Positions 41,777-49,989 of a stretch of 64,000 bases of DNA are shown piece after piece (within the stretch, counting starts at the first letter, position 1; every line of letters starts with the position of its first letter). The notes beneath the pieces were generated by a model. It saw only the letters and a list, made by a program, of their open reading frames with translations, was not told the origin of the DNA and ran no database searches. Source of the DNA: Pseudomonas fluorescens (GTDB taxonomy: Bacteria > Pseudomonadota > Gammaproteobacteria > Pseudomonadales > Pseudomonadaceae). The DNA is taken from NCBI RefSeq assembly GCF_040448305.1, contig NZ_CP148752.1:5123501-5187500 (forward strand), written 5' to 3'. A program made the translations under genes and the position numbers.

Positions 41777-42667
41777 TCAGGCTGCGCGCTCGTCGCCAGG
41801 ATTACGCTCAAAGTACCGCTTGTACTCGCGACTGAACTGCGACGTGCTCTGATACCCCACCCGATGCGCCACCTGCGCCACCCCCAGCCCCTCCCCCACC
41901 AACAACTGCTGCGCCCTGAGCAGACGCAATCGCTTCAGATACTGCACCGGCGACAACAAGGTGCTGCGCTTGAAATGCTCGTGAAAGGTCGACGCACTCA
42001 TGTTCGCGCAACTGGCCAGGGTCTCGACGTTCAGCGGTTCGGCAAAATGCGCATGCAGATGGCTGAGGGATGCCGCGATCCGGGCGAACTGCCCCTGCTG
42101 CTCCACCAGCGCCCGCAACACATCGGCTTGTGGACCGCGCAATGCGACGAACAGCAATTCGCGCAAACGCGCTTGCCCCATGATCTGGCATTCCAGCGGA
42201 TCGTGCAGGCAACGCAACAGTCGCTCGACACAACCGCGCATCGCATCATCGAGCACTGCCGAGGTCATGGACTCAGGCGTTTGCGCCGGAATATGCCGCC
42301 CCGGTGCCAGGCCCATCGCCAACACCAACTCGCCCAGCATCACCCGGTCGATCGCAACCGACACCCCAAGCATCGGCCCGTCCGGCGCGGCAAAGGTTTC
42401 ACACTCGAACGGCACCGGCAGCGCCTGAATCAGGTAGTGCCCTGCGCCATATTCCAGGGTGCGCGGCCCCAGGTACGCCAGTTTGCTGCCCTGGGCGATG
42501 ATCACCAGGCTCGGCTCATAGATCTGCGGCCCTCGGGCCACGTCGCAACTGGCCCGCAAAACCTGCACACCCGGCAACGCGGTCGGGACGAACCCGTCGC
42601 GAGTGGACAGCGGCTCGATCAGCGAAACCAGGGTGGCATTGGCATCAAGGTGACGGGTCAACAGCAT
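41777..42667 (-). CDS. AraC-family transcriptional regulator
   Basis: The 296-residue protein has an AraC_N-type cupin sensor domain (about 10-190; LVIIAQGSKLAYLGPRTLEYG) and a C-terminal double helix-turn-helix (195-290; LASCANMSASTFHEHFKRST and the second helix set GVAQVAHRVGYQSTSQFSREYKR). It is divergent from the zinc alcohol dehydrogenase, 191 bases apart, the usual arrangement for a regulator and its target. The inducer is not known. Confidence 0.9.
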   Translation of the reverse strand: MLLTRHLDANATLVSLIEPLSTRDGFVPTALPGVQVLRASCDVARGPQIYEPSLVIIAQGSKLAYLGPRTLEYGAGHYLIQALPVPFECETFAAPDGPMLGVSVAIDRVMLGELVLAMGLAPGRHIPAQTPESMTSAVLDDAMRGCVERLLRCLHDPLECQIMGQARLRELLFVALRGPQADVLRALVEQQGQFARIAASLSHLHAHFAEPLNVETLASCANMSASTFHEHFKRSTLLSPVQYLKRLRLLRAQQLLVGEGLGVAQVAHRVGYQSTSQFSREYKRYFERNPGDERAA

Positions 42668-42858
42668 CGGGGCACTTCACATAAAAAATCACGGAAAAAG
42701 GGACGAAAGCATCATCGCAGATCCGCTGGCCAATGCGACGGCTCACACCCGCATGCCGGAGGAATAGGCATGACACCCGGAGGAATCGCCATGGCCGGTA
42801 CAGGGTTCGGCGCCCAGAATGCGCCACCTCACCCGTCAGCGCTTTTGCGAGGTTCACC

Positions 42859-43911
42859 ATGTACACCGCCATCGGATACGCCGCCCAGTCGGCCACCACT
42901 CCCCTCGCCCCCGTGAAATTCGAACGCCGCAGCCCAGGGCCCGACGACGTTGCCATCGAGATTCTCTACTGCGGCGTCTGCCATTCCGACATCCATCAGG
43001 CCCGCAACGAGTGGGGCATTGCCGTTTACCCGCTGATGCCTGGCCACGAAATCGTAGGCAAGGTGACCGTCGTCGGTGCAAATGTCACCCAACACAAAGT
43101 CGGCGATCTGGTCGGTGTCGGCTGCATGGTTGACTCGTGCCGCAGCTGCGAAGCTTGCCAGGCCAACCTGGAGCAATACTGCCTCGAAGGCCCGACCCTG
43201 ACTTACGCCACCCCGGACCGGGTCGATGGCAGCAACACCATGGGCGGTTACTCCGACAGCATCGTGGTCAGTGAGCACTTCGTGGTGCGCATTCCCAAGT
43301 CACTCGACCCGGCCAGCGCCGCGCCGATCCTGTGCGCCGGCATCACCACCTACTCACCGCTCAAGCACTACGGCGTGAAGGCCGGTGACAAGGTCGGGAT
43401 TCTCGGCATGGGCGGCCTGGGCCACATGGGCATCAAGTTCGCCAAGGCCATGGGCGCGGAAGTAACGCTGTTCACCCGTTCTGCAAGCAAGGCGGAAGAG
43501 GCTCGCAGCCAGGGTGCGGACCATGTGATCGTGTCCACCGATGACGCGCAGATGCAGGCCGCCGCCGGTCGCTTCGACTTCCTGCTCGACACCATTCCGG
43601 TGCAGCACGACCTCAACCCTTACCTCGATACGCTGCGTTTCGACGGCGTGCATATCCTGGTGGGCTTGATCGAACCGGTGGAGCCACCGGTGCATGCCGC
43701 CAAACTGGTGTTGGGGCGTCGCGTGCTCGCCGGCTCGCTGATCGGCGGCATCGCCGAAACCCAGGAAGTGCTGGATTTCTGCGCCGAACACAACATCACC
43801 TGCGACATCGAGATGCTCGACATCCGCCAGATCAACGAGGCTTACGCCCGCATGATCGCCGGTGACGTGAAGTACCGCTTCGTCATCGACATGGCGACCC
43901 TCAAGGTTTAA
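42859..43911 (+). CDS. Zinc-dependent NAD(P) alcohol/aldehyde dehydrogenase (CAD-like)
   Basis: This medium-chain dehydrogenase should interconvert alcohols and aldehydes, probably with NADPH. The 350 residues show the catalytic zinc ligands in YCGVCHSD (Cys38) and GHE (His63), the structural zinc cysteines 94, 97, 100 and 108, and the Rossmann motif GILGMGGLGHMG. The segment after strand 2 reads LFTRS, favouring NADP. ATG 42859 (MYTAIGYAAQ) fits the family; the open frame extends upstream without similarity. Its stop overlaps the convergent IclR gene by 4 bases. The divergent AraC gene likely regulates it. Confidence 0.9.
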   Translation: MYTAIGYAAQSATTPLAPVKFERRSPGPDDVAIEILYCGVCHSDIHQARNEWGIAVYPLMPGHEIVGKVTVVGANVTQHKVGDLVGVGCMVDSCRSCEACQANLEQYCLEGPTLTYATPDRVDGSNTMGGYSDSIVVSEHFVVRIPKSLDPASAAPILCAGITTYSPLKHYGVKAGDKVGILGMGGLGHMGIKFAKAMGAEVTLFTRSASKAEEARSQGADHVIVSTDDAQMQAAAGRFDFLLDTIPVQHDLNPYLDTLRFDGVHILVGLIEPVEPPVHAAKLVLGRRVLAGSLIGGIAETQEVLDFCAEHNITCDIEMLDIRQINEAYARMIAGDVKYRFVIDMATLKV

Positions 43912-44711
43912 ACCTTAAGGCCCAGCTCCGCCGACAGCCGGGCCGTGACCCCTTTGATCAGGGGAATCAGCTCGGCCATTTTTTCCAGCGGCATGTAAGG
44001 CACGGTACTGGCGATGCTGATACCGGCGACGATGCGTTTGCTGGCATCGCGGATCGGCGCCGCCACGCAGCGGATCGACGGTTCGTTGTCTTCCAGGTCG
44101 AAGGCATAACCGCCGGCCACGTACTCGACCATGCGCTGCTCGAACTGCTCCCAGGATTGCTCCGGGTGCTGCGGCCAGAACTGGTTTTTCCCACCCACCG
44201 GCAGGCTGACTTCGTACAGGCGCTGCCACTCCTGCGGCGAATCATCGAGCATCAGCGCCTTGCCGATCCCGGTGCGCGCCAACGGCATGCGATGGCCGAC
44301 CCGCGAACGCATTTCCGGGCCATTGCGCCCCGGATTCTTGTGCAGGTACAGCACTTCGTCGCCTTCACGGATCGCCAGGTGAATGGTGTCGCCGGTCAAC
44401 GCCGACAACTCATCCAGATACGGCCCGGCCAGGGTCACCAATGGCAACTCTTCTCGGGCCTGAAAGCCCAGTTCGATCAGCTTCGGCCCCAACAGATAAC
44501 CCACTTGCGGCACCACCCGCAGATAACGCTCGTCCACCAGGCAACTGGCCAGGCGATGGGTGGTGCTGCGCGTGGTGCCAATCAGCCGGGCGATTTCCTT
44601 GAGATCGCGGGCGCCGCTGGCCACGGCATGAACCACACCCAGACCGCGAAGCAGGGTCTGGGTGCCGGTCGGCGCGGCGTCCTTGGCGATTTTTGGGGCG
44701 TCTTCCTGCAT
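43908..44711 (-). CDS. IclR-family regulator, probably of galactonate use
   Basis: The 267-residue protein has an N-terminal winged helix (TQTLLRGLGVVHAVASGARDLKEIARLIGTTRSTTHRL, 18-60 approximately) and a C-terminal IclR effector domain (90-260; MPLARTGIGKALM, GIGIA-like GISIASTVPY). It is encoded downstream of dgoT on the same strand, 61 bases away, so it is likely to control the dgo genes in response to galactonate or KDGal. In enterobacteria DgoR is a GntR protein; the pseudomonad position is filled by this IclR. Confidence 0.87.
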   Translation of the reverse strand: MQEDAPKIAKDAAPTGTQTLLRGLGVVHAVASGARDLKEIARLIGTTRSTTHRLASCLVDERYLRVVPQVGYLLGPKLIELGFQAREELPLVTLAGPYLDELSALTGDTIHLAIREGDEVLYLHKNPGRNGPEMRSRVGHRMPLARTGIGKALMLDDSPQEWQRLYEVSLPVGGKNQFWPQHPEQSWEQFEQRMVEYVAGGYAFDLEDNEPSIRCVAAPIRDASKRIVAGISIASTVPYMPLEKMAELIPLIKGVTARLSAELGLKV

Positions 44712-44771
44712 ATCCAGCCTTTACCGTTGAGCGAGTGAACGGGCGGCATTATGGTCGCCCGCGTGCCACGA

Positions 44772-46082
44772 CTACAACTTGATACGCTCGACCTTGCCCA
44801 CCAGCAAGATGTAGGACAGTGCACCGATCAACGCCAGCACCGAGATGTAGGTGATCGCCGGGGCAAAGGAATCACCCGTTGCGAGAAAGCCGATCACAAT
44901 AGGCGTGGCAATCGCCGACAGGTTGCCGATGAAGTTGAACACCCCGCCGGTCAGCCCGAGCAAGCGCGCCGGAGCCAAGGTCGACACCAGCGACCAGGTA
45001 ATCGAAGCCAGGCCATTGCCGAAGAATGCCAGCGCGAGAAAGGCAATCACCAACGGCGTCGACTCGACGAAGTTGGCGCCGATGATCGAGGTGGAAATCA
45101 GCAGTCCGCTGATGATCGGCAACTTGCGGGCGAAACCTACCGTATAGCCGCGACGGATCAAAAAGTCCGAGAAGAAACCGGAACACAGTACGCCGACAAA
45201 GGCCGCGAGAAACGGCAGCGACGCCAGCAGGCCGGACTTGATGAAGTCCATGCCGCGGTATTTCACCAAGTAGGTCGGAAACCAGGTGAGGAAGAACCAC
45301 AGGGTCGAGTTGAGGCAGAACTGCCCGAGGTAGATGCCCCAGAGTTTGCGCTTGGTCAGGACTATCCCCAGGTCGGTCCAGCTGAATTTGGCTTTGACCT
45401 TGGCCTGTTCGGCCTGGATATCCACCAGCCCGCCGCCCTCGCGGATCAGATCAATCTCTGCGTCATTGGCGCCTTTGAAATCCCGCGGCTCGCGATACAC
45501 CGCGTACCAGATCACCGCCCACACAATGCCCACCGCGCCGGTGGAGACGAACACCATGTGCCAGCCGAATTCGTGCTGCAGCCAGGCCAGCACCGGCGTC
45601 AGGAAGGCCAGGCCGACGAACTGCCCGGAGGTGTAGAAACCGATGGCCGTGGCGCGCTCGCGCTCGGGAAACCAGGTGGTGACCACGCGGCTGTTGATCG
45701 GGTACGCCGGTGCTTCCAAGGCACCGACTGCCATGCGCAACACGAACAGCGCGATGAAGCTGCCGGCGAAGCCGAGCATCACCGTGGCCACCGACCACAG
45801 CAGCAAGGCGACGCTGTACAGAATCCGTGGCGGCACGCGGTCCACCAGCCAGCCGCCGGGGATCTGCATGGCGGCGTAGGTCCAGCCGAATGCGGAGAAG
45901 ATCAGGCCGACATGGATCGGGTCGATGCCCAGGTCACTGGTCAATGCCGGGGCGGCAATCGACAGGTTGCTGCGGTCCAGGTAGTTGATCACCACGGTGA
46001 TGAACAACAGCACCATGATGAAAAAACGCTTGCGGCTGGGCGTCACCAACGACGCCTGCCCGGTGAGGGTTTGCGGTTGCAT
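44772..46082 (-). CDS. dgoT: D-galactonate MFS transporter (DgoT-like)
   Basis: This inner-membrane symporter is of the anion:cation symporter MFS group and imports galactonate. The 436 residues show twelve spans, and the first cytosolic region has NYLDRSNLSIAAPAL, typical of ACS sugar-acid carriers. ATG 46082 (MQPQTLTGQ) is chosen; the upstream frame runs through a REP pair. It lies after dgoD with that REP pair between them. Other sugar acids are possible substrates. Confidence 0.88.
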   Translation of the reverse strand: MQPQTLTGQASLVTPSRKRFFIMVLLFITVVINYLDRSNLSIAAPALTSDLGIDPIHVGLIFSAFGWTYAAMQIPGGWLVDRVPPRILYSVALLLWSVATVMLGFAGSFIALFVLRMAVGALEAPAYPINSRVVTTWFPERERATAIGFYTSGQFVGLAFLTPVLAWLQHEFGWHMVFVSTGAVGIVWAVIWYAVYREPRDFKGANDAEIDLIREGGGLVDIQAEQAKVKAKFSWTDLGIVLTKRKLWGIYLGQFCLNSTLWFFLTWFPTYLVKYRGMDFIKSGLLASLPFLAAFVGVLCSGFFSDFLIRRGYTVGFARKLPIISGLLISTSIIGANFVESTPLVIAFLALAFFGNGLASITWSLVSTLAPARLLGLTGGVFNFIGNLSAIATPIVIGFLATGDSFAPAITYISVLALIGALSYILLVGKVERIKL

Positions 46083-46152
46083 GGGGGTGCCTCTTCTTAT
46101 GGTTATTGAGGTCGATGTGAAATGCAGATCTCCGGAGTCATGGAGATCAAAC

Positions 46153-46243
46153 TGTGGGAGCCAGCCTGCTGGCGATAGCGGAGTGTCAGCCACCATAAAT
46201 GCTGGATGTGCCGACCAAATCGCCAGCAGGCTGGCTCCCACAG
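46153..46243. repeat. Variant REP pair inside the dgo operon
   Basis: The arms read GTGGGAGCCAGCCTGCTGGCGA at 46153-46176 and the opposite at 46219-46243. The stem is changed in a compensating way (GCCAGC/GCTGGC in place of GCGAGC/GCTCGC), so the hairpin is kept. It lies between dgoD and dgoT. Confidence 0.88.
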
Positions 46244-46268
46244 GGGCTTGTGGTGAGTCAGGAAGCAC

Positions 46269-47417
46269 TCACCACTCGGCAAAACTGCCATCGGCATGGC
46301 GCCAGATCGGGTTGCGCCAGCGGTGGCCGATGGCGGCGCGTTCGATCACGTATTCCTCGTTGATCTCGATGCCCAGGCCCGGGCCGTTCGGGATCTTCAC
46401 GAAGCCTTTGTCGTAGTCGAATACCCGTGGGTCTTTGACGTAGTCGAGCAGGTCGTTGCTCTCGTTGTAATGGATGCCCAGGCTCTGTTCCTGGATGAAT
46501 GCGTTGTAGCAGGCGGCGTCCAGTTGCAGGCAGGCCGCCAGGGCAATCGGGCCCAGCGGGCAATGCAGCGCCAGCGCGACGTCGTAGGCTTCGGCCATGT
46601 TGGCGATCTTGCGGGTTTCGGTGATGCCGCCGGCGTGGGACGCATCCGGCTGGATGATGTCGACATAACCTTCGCTGAGCACGCGCTTGAAATCCCAGCG
46701 CGAGAACAACCGCTCGCCCAGGGCGATCGGCGTACTGGTCAGCGGCGCCAGCTCTTTGAGCGCTTCGTAGTTTTCACTGAGCACCGGTTCTTCGATGAAC
46801 ATCAGCTTGTACGGATCAAGCTCCTTCATCAGCACCTTGGCCATGGGCTTGTGCACCCGACCATGGAAGTCCACGCCTATGCCGACGTTCGGGCCGACGG
46901 CATCGCGCACGGCAGCGACGTTGGCCAGGGCCTGGTCGACCTTGTCGAAAGTGTCGAGGAATTGCAGCTCTTCGGTGCCATTCATTTTCACCGCGGTGAA
47001 GCCACGCTCGACTGCTTCTTTCGCCGCCCGCGCGGTGTCCGCCGGACGGTCGCCGCCGATCCACGAATACACGCGGATCTTGTCCCGCACCTGCCCACCC
47101 AGCAGATCGCTGACCGATACGCCCAGCGCCTTGCCCTTGATGTCCCACAGGGCCTGGTCGATACCGGCCAGGGCGCTCATGTGGATCGCGCCGCCACGGT
47201 AGAAGCCGCCGCGATAGAGCACGGTCCAGATGTCTTCGATGTTGCGTGGGTCCTTGCCGATCAGGTAGTCGGACAACTCTTCAACGGCAGCGGCAACGGT
47301 GTGGGCGCGGCCTTCGACCACGGGCTCACCCCAACCGGTCACGCCCTCGTCGGTTTCGACCTTGAGGAAGCACCAGCGCGGCGGAACGATGAAGGTGGTC
47401 AGTTTGGTGATTTTCAT
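46269..47417 (-). CDS. dgoD: D-galactonate dehydratase
   Basis: DgoD dehydrates D-galactonate to 2-keto-3-deoxygalactonate. The 382-residue enolase-superfamily protein starts MKITKLTTFIVPPRWCFLKV. Metal ligands are seen in GVDFHGRVHKP (Asp), FIEEPV (Glu) and GERLFSRWDF (Glu), and DASHAGGITETRK carries the catalytic-dyad region. The assignment over other acid-sugar dehydratases is supported by the adjoining kinase and aldolase. It lies 48 bases after dgoA. Confidence 0.93.
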   Translation of the reverse strand: MKITKLTTFIVPPRWCFLKVETDEGVTGWGEPVVEGRAHTVAAAVEELSDYLIGKDPRNIEDIWTVLYRGGFYRGGAIHMSALAGIDQALWDIKGKALGVSVSDLLGGQVRDKIRVYSWIGGDRPADTARAAKEAVERGFTAVKMNGTEELQFLDTFDKVDQALANVAAVRDAVGPNVGIGVDFHGRVHKPMAKVLMKELDPYKLMFIEEPVLSENYEALKELAPLTSTPIALGERLFSRWDFKRVLSEGYVDIIQPDASHAGGITETRKIANMAEAYDVALALHCPLGPIALAACLQLDAACYNAFIQEQSLGIHYNESNDLLDYVKDPRVFDYDKGFVKIPNGPGLGIEINEEYVIERAAIGHRWRNPIWRHADGSFAEW

Positions 47418-47465
47418 CTTTTGGCTCTCTTATTAGATGCAGCGCGCTCGGCGCTCAAAGAAGTC

Positions 47466-48086
47466 TTAGCGAAGGGCTTTCCAGGCAGCGACGTAGGCCT
47501 TGGCATTGGCCGCCACTTGCGCAGGCGTCATGCCCGGTTTGAACAGGCCGGAACCGAGGCCGAAACCTTTGACGCCGGCGTCGATGAACGACTGCATGTT
47601 GTCCGGCGTGATCCCGCCGACCGGCGCCAGAAGGGTTCCGGCCGGCAATACGGCGAGCCAGGCTTTGACGACTGCCGGGCTCATCTGCTCGGCCGGGAAC
47701 AGCTTCAGCACATCCGCGCCTTCAGCCAGTGCCGCGAAGGCTTCGGTCGGCGTGGCGACACCCGGCGACAGGTACAGCCCCGCCGCTTTCGCCGCGCGCA
47801 AGACCTTCGGATCGCTATGGGGCATGACGATCACCTGGCCACCCGCGGCTTTCACTTGCTCGACCTGCTCCGGCGTCAACACCGTGCCGGCACCGATCAG
47901 GCAATCGGCGGGCAAGGTACTGCGCAGGATGCGGATACTTTCGTACGGCTCAGGGGAATTGAGCGGCACTTCGATGACGCGAAATCCGGCGGCGTACAGG
48001 ACTTCGCCGATGGCCGCCGCTTCCTGCGGGCGCAGGCCACGCAGGATCGCGATCAGGCCGTTTTGCGCCAGGGCTTGTTTGAGCAT
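47466..48086 (-). CDS. dgoA: 2-dehydro-3-deoxy-6-phosphogalactonate aldolase
   Basis: This aldolase splits KDPGal to pyruvate and glyceraldehyde-3-phosphate. The 206-residue class I aldolase has the expected glutamate-bearing IAILRG segment, GAGTVLTPEQV, the Schiff-base lysine in ADVLKLFPAE, and PVGGITPDN. It starts 19 bases after dgoK and precedes dgoD, completing the catabolic order kinase, aldolase, dehydratase, transporter. KDPG specificity is possible but less likely here. Confidence 0.94.
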   Translation of the reverse strand: MLKQALAQNGLIAILRGLRPQEAAAIGEVLYAAGFRVIEVPLNSPEPYESIRILRSTLPADCLIGAGTVLTPEQVEQVKAAGGQVIVMPHSDPKVLRAAKAAGLYLSPGVATPTEAFAALAEGADVLKLFPAEQMSPAVVKAWLAVLPAGTLLAPVGGITPDNMQSFIDAGVKGFGLGSGLFKPGMTPAQVAANAKAYVAAWKALR

Positions 48087-48105
48087 GTCAGGACTCCAGT
48101 CAGGT

Positions 48106-49098
48106 TTAACGGGATGCGGTGCACGTGACCAGGCCGGCAGCTAGTGCCAGTTGCCACAATCCGCGTTCGGTGGCCTGTTCGGCCAGGGTCACCCGGGCAA
48201 AACCGCAGGCGTCGAGCGCGCGGCTGTAGCGGGCACAGAGTTGGGTGTTGCCGATGAGGATGATCGAAGGCAGATGCACGCTGTTGCGCCGGCGCCGCTG
48301 AACGCTGGCCAGGGCCGACAGTTCATGGCCAATCAGCAGGCCTGACAGATAATCCGCTTGCGCCGCAGTGCTCAGTTCACCGGTCAGCCCGAGACTGCGG
48401 GCGCTGAACATCGTCGACAGCGGACCGATTTCACCGTCCGCCGACAACGCGACCTTCACGCCGCGATCAAACGCATCGCCATCGAAAGACCCGCCACATT
48501 GTTGGGTGCGTCCGAGAATGCTGTGTTGACTGAGCACAGCGAAGACTTCGCCGGTCATGAAAGTATCGAAATGCATGATGCAGCCATCGGCCACTTCCAC
48601 CCATTTCGAATGGCTGCCCGGCAGGCCGATCAGCAGATCAGCGCCCGCCTCGCTCGCCAGGTTTTGCAGCACACCGAGCACCTGGGTTTCTTCACCGCGC
48701 ATCACATTCGGCAAAGGCGAACGCTCGATGACGCCGGGCACGATGTGCACATCGACGCCGCGCAGGCTGCGCACGGTTTGCAAGGAAGTACCGAGCGTGG
48801 CGACGTTCGCCGGCGTATCGCGGTAGGCCGCTTCGCACCAGCCCTGGGCGCTGCCGACCATGCCGCAGGCAATCACCGGCAAATCCGGCTGGGCATCGAG
48901 CCAGTCGCCGCAAGCCTCATCGAATGCCAGTTCGAAACCATTGGCGCATTCCCGGCCGCCAATGATTCGCGGCGCTTTCGGCAGCTGCATGATCCCCGAC
49001 GACAGCGAACGCTGTTCGAGCACTTGGCCGCCTTCAGCCAGCTTGTAAGCACGTAATGAGGTTGTCCCCCAGTCGAGCGCGATCAATTGCGCCTGCAT
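48106..49098 (-). CDS. dgoK: 2-dehydro-3-deoxygalactonokinase
   Basis: DgoK phosphorylates 2-keto-3-deoxygalactonate with ATP. The 330-residue protein starts MQAQLIALDWGTTSLRAYKL with the ATPase-fold DWGTTSLR motif, and has IGLPGSHSKWVEV and TFMTGEVFAVLSQHS, typical of the family. ATG 49098 is preferred over the upstream GTG frame because the product then starts at the fold. It is the first gene of the operon, with a promoter at about 49138-49167. Confidence 0.93.
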   Translation of the reverse strand: MQAQLIALDWGTTSLRAYKLAEGGQVLEQRSLSSGIMQLPKAPRIIGGRECANGFELAFDEACGDWLDAQPDLPVIACGMVGSAQGWCEAAYRDTPANVATLGTSLQTVRSLRGVDVHIVPGVIERSPLPNVMRGEETQVLGVLQNLASEAGADLLIGLPGSHSKWVEVADGCIMHFDTFMTGEVFAVLSQHSILGRTQQCGGSFDGDAFDRGVKVALSADGEIGPLSTMFSARSLGLTGELSTAAQADYLSGLLIGHELSALASVQRRRRNSVHLPSIILIGNTQLCARYSRALDACGFARVTLAEQATERGLWQLALAAGLVTCTASR

Positions 49099-49137
49099 CG
49101 CTTCACCTGTTTTGGTTTTTGGCAGTGAGTGAGCGCG

Positions 49138-49167
49138 ACTATAAACCCTGACGCCTTGAAATCTCAA
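49138..49167 (-). promoter_or_regulatory. Promoter candidate of the dgo operon
   Basis: On the minus strand TTGAGA, 18 bases, TATAGT gives a sigma-70-like promoter, 40 bases before the dgoK ATG. The surrounding DNA is AT-rich, unlike the coding parts. Confidence 0.55.
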
Positions 49168-49181
49168 TATATAAATATCAA

Positions 49182-49196
49182 TCCCACATTATGAGA
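49182..49196. promoter_or_regulatory. IclR-type operator candidate upstream of dgoK
   Basis: TCTCATAATGTGGGA (minus strand) is an imperfect 15-bp palindrome of the size IclR-family proteins bind. It lies 15 bases upstream of the -35 box. The IclR gene of the cluster is the natural candidate regulator. Confidence 0.4.
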
Positions 49197-49205
49197 CAAA
49201 ACAAA

Positions 49206-49282
49206 AAAAGATCGCAGCCTTCGGCAGCTCCTACAGGAAACGCGAATTCCTGCGTAGGAGCTGCCGAAGGCTGCGATCTTTT
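49206..49282. repeat. 29-bp perfect inverted repeat (GATCGCAGCCTTCGG type)
   Basis: The arms 49206-49234 and 49254-49282 are perfect reverse complements (core GATCGCAGCCTTCGGCAGC). An inner AGGAA/TTCCT pair extends the hairpin. This is a second palindromic repeat family, distinct from the GCGAGCCTGCTCGC REPs. It lies between dgoK and the GNAT gene and may end the GNAT transcript. Confidence 0.9.
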
Positions 49283-49290
49283 AAAAGCGA

Positions 49291-49773
49291 TTAGTTACCC
49301 GAAGCAAAATCCCGCAACACCGCCCCATCCATCCGATAGCGCACCCACTCCTCCTGCGGCTGCGCCCCCAGGGATTTGTAGAAGTCGATGGCCGGCGTAT
49401 TCCACTCCAGCACGCTCCACTCAAACCGCCCGCAATCATTGGCGCAAGCGATTTTCGCCAGATGCCGCAACAGGGTCTTGCCCGCACCACCGCCGCGCTG
49501 TTCCGGGGTGATGTAGAGGTCTTCGAGGTACAGGCAATTGCTGCCAAGCCAGGTGGAATAGCTGAAGAAGAACACCGCGAAACCGATGGGTGCCCCGTCG
49601 CGCAGGCAGATCAGGCCATGGGCGGTGGCGCCTTCACTGAACAGGCTGCGCTCGATATCGGCAACGCTGGCGATGACTTCATGGCGGGCACGTTCGTAGT
49701 CGGCCAGTTCAGTGATGAACGCGAGGATTTGCGGTGCGTCACTGGGGGTCGCCGGGCGGATTTCGATCGTCAT
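49291..49773 (-). CDS. GNAT N-acetyltransferase (diamine acetyltransferase-like)
   Basis: This 160-residue GNAT protein has the acetyl-CoA loop ITPEQRGGGAGKTLLRHL (about 92-109) and the C-terminal NTPAIDFYKSLGAQ. The overall pattern FFFSYSTWLGSNCLYLEDLYI matches the spermidine/diamine acetyltransferase-like group, so a polyamine or amino acid substrate is plausible but unproven. It stands alone, ending at the large inverted repeat. Confidence 0.87.
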   Translation of the reverse strand: MTIEIRPATPSDAPQILAFITELADYERARHEVIASVADIERSLFSEGATAHGLICLRDGAPIGFAVFFFSYSTWLGSNCLYLEDLYITPEQRGGGAGKTLLRHLAKIACANDCGRFEWSVLEWNTPAIDFYKSLGAQPQEEWVRYRMDGAVLRDFASGN

Positions 49774-49824
49774 GGACGTGCCTTGTCAAAAGTGGAAAAC
49801 GCCATACTAAGTCGGCGCGGTACT

Positions 49825-49851
49825 TGTGGCGAGGGGCTCCCTCGCCACAAA
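49825..49851. repeat. Short hairpin of a third palindromic type
   Basis: TTGTGGCGAGG and CCTCGCCACAA pair around a few bases (GGCTC). The sequence matches neither REP type above. It lies between the divergent GNAT and MFS genes. Confidence 0.6.
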
Positions 49852-49989
49852 AGCTGATCCGCCGCAAAGTGTCTGGAAGCGTCACTCCGGCCAACACTAA
49901 CCCTGGAATCGATAACCTCGGACCTAACATTCGGTCACTGCGTGGTTAGATAGCCGCGCAGCTCATTTAGCCGGTCAAGGAACCGCGTC

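Noticed and set aside
44751..46109. A 452-residue open frame antisense to dgoT
   Set aside because: The translation is Gln/His/Asp-rich, typical of an antisense frame of a membrane protein.
46296..48128. A 610-residue plus-strand open frame across dgoD and dgoA
   Set aside because: It lies antisense to two clear enzymes and has no recognisable domain.
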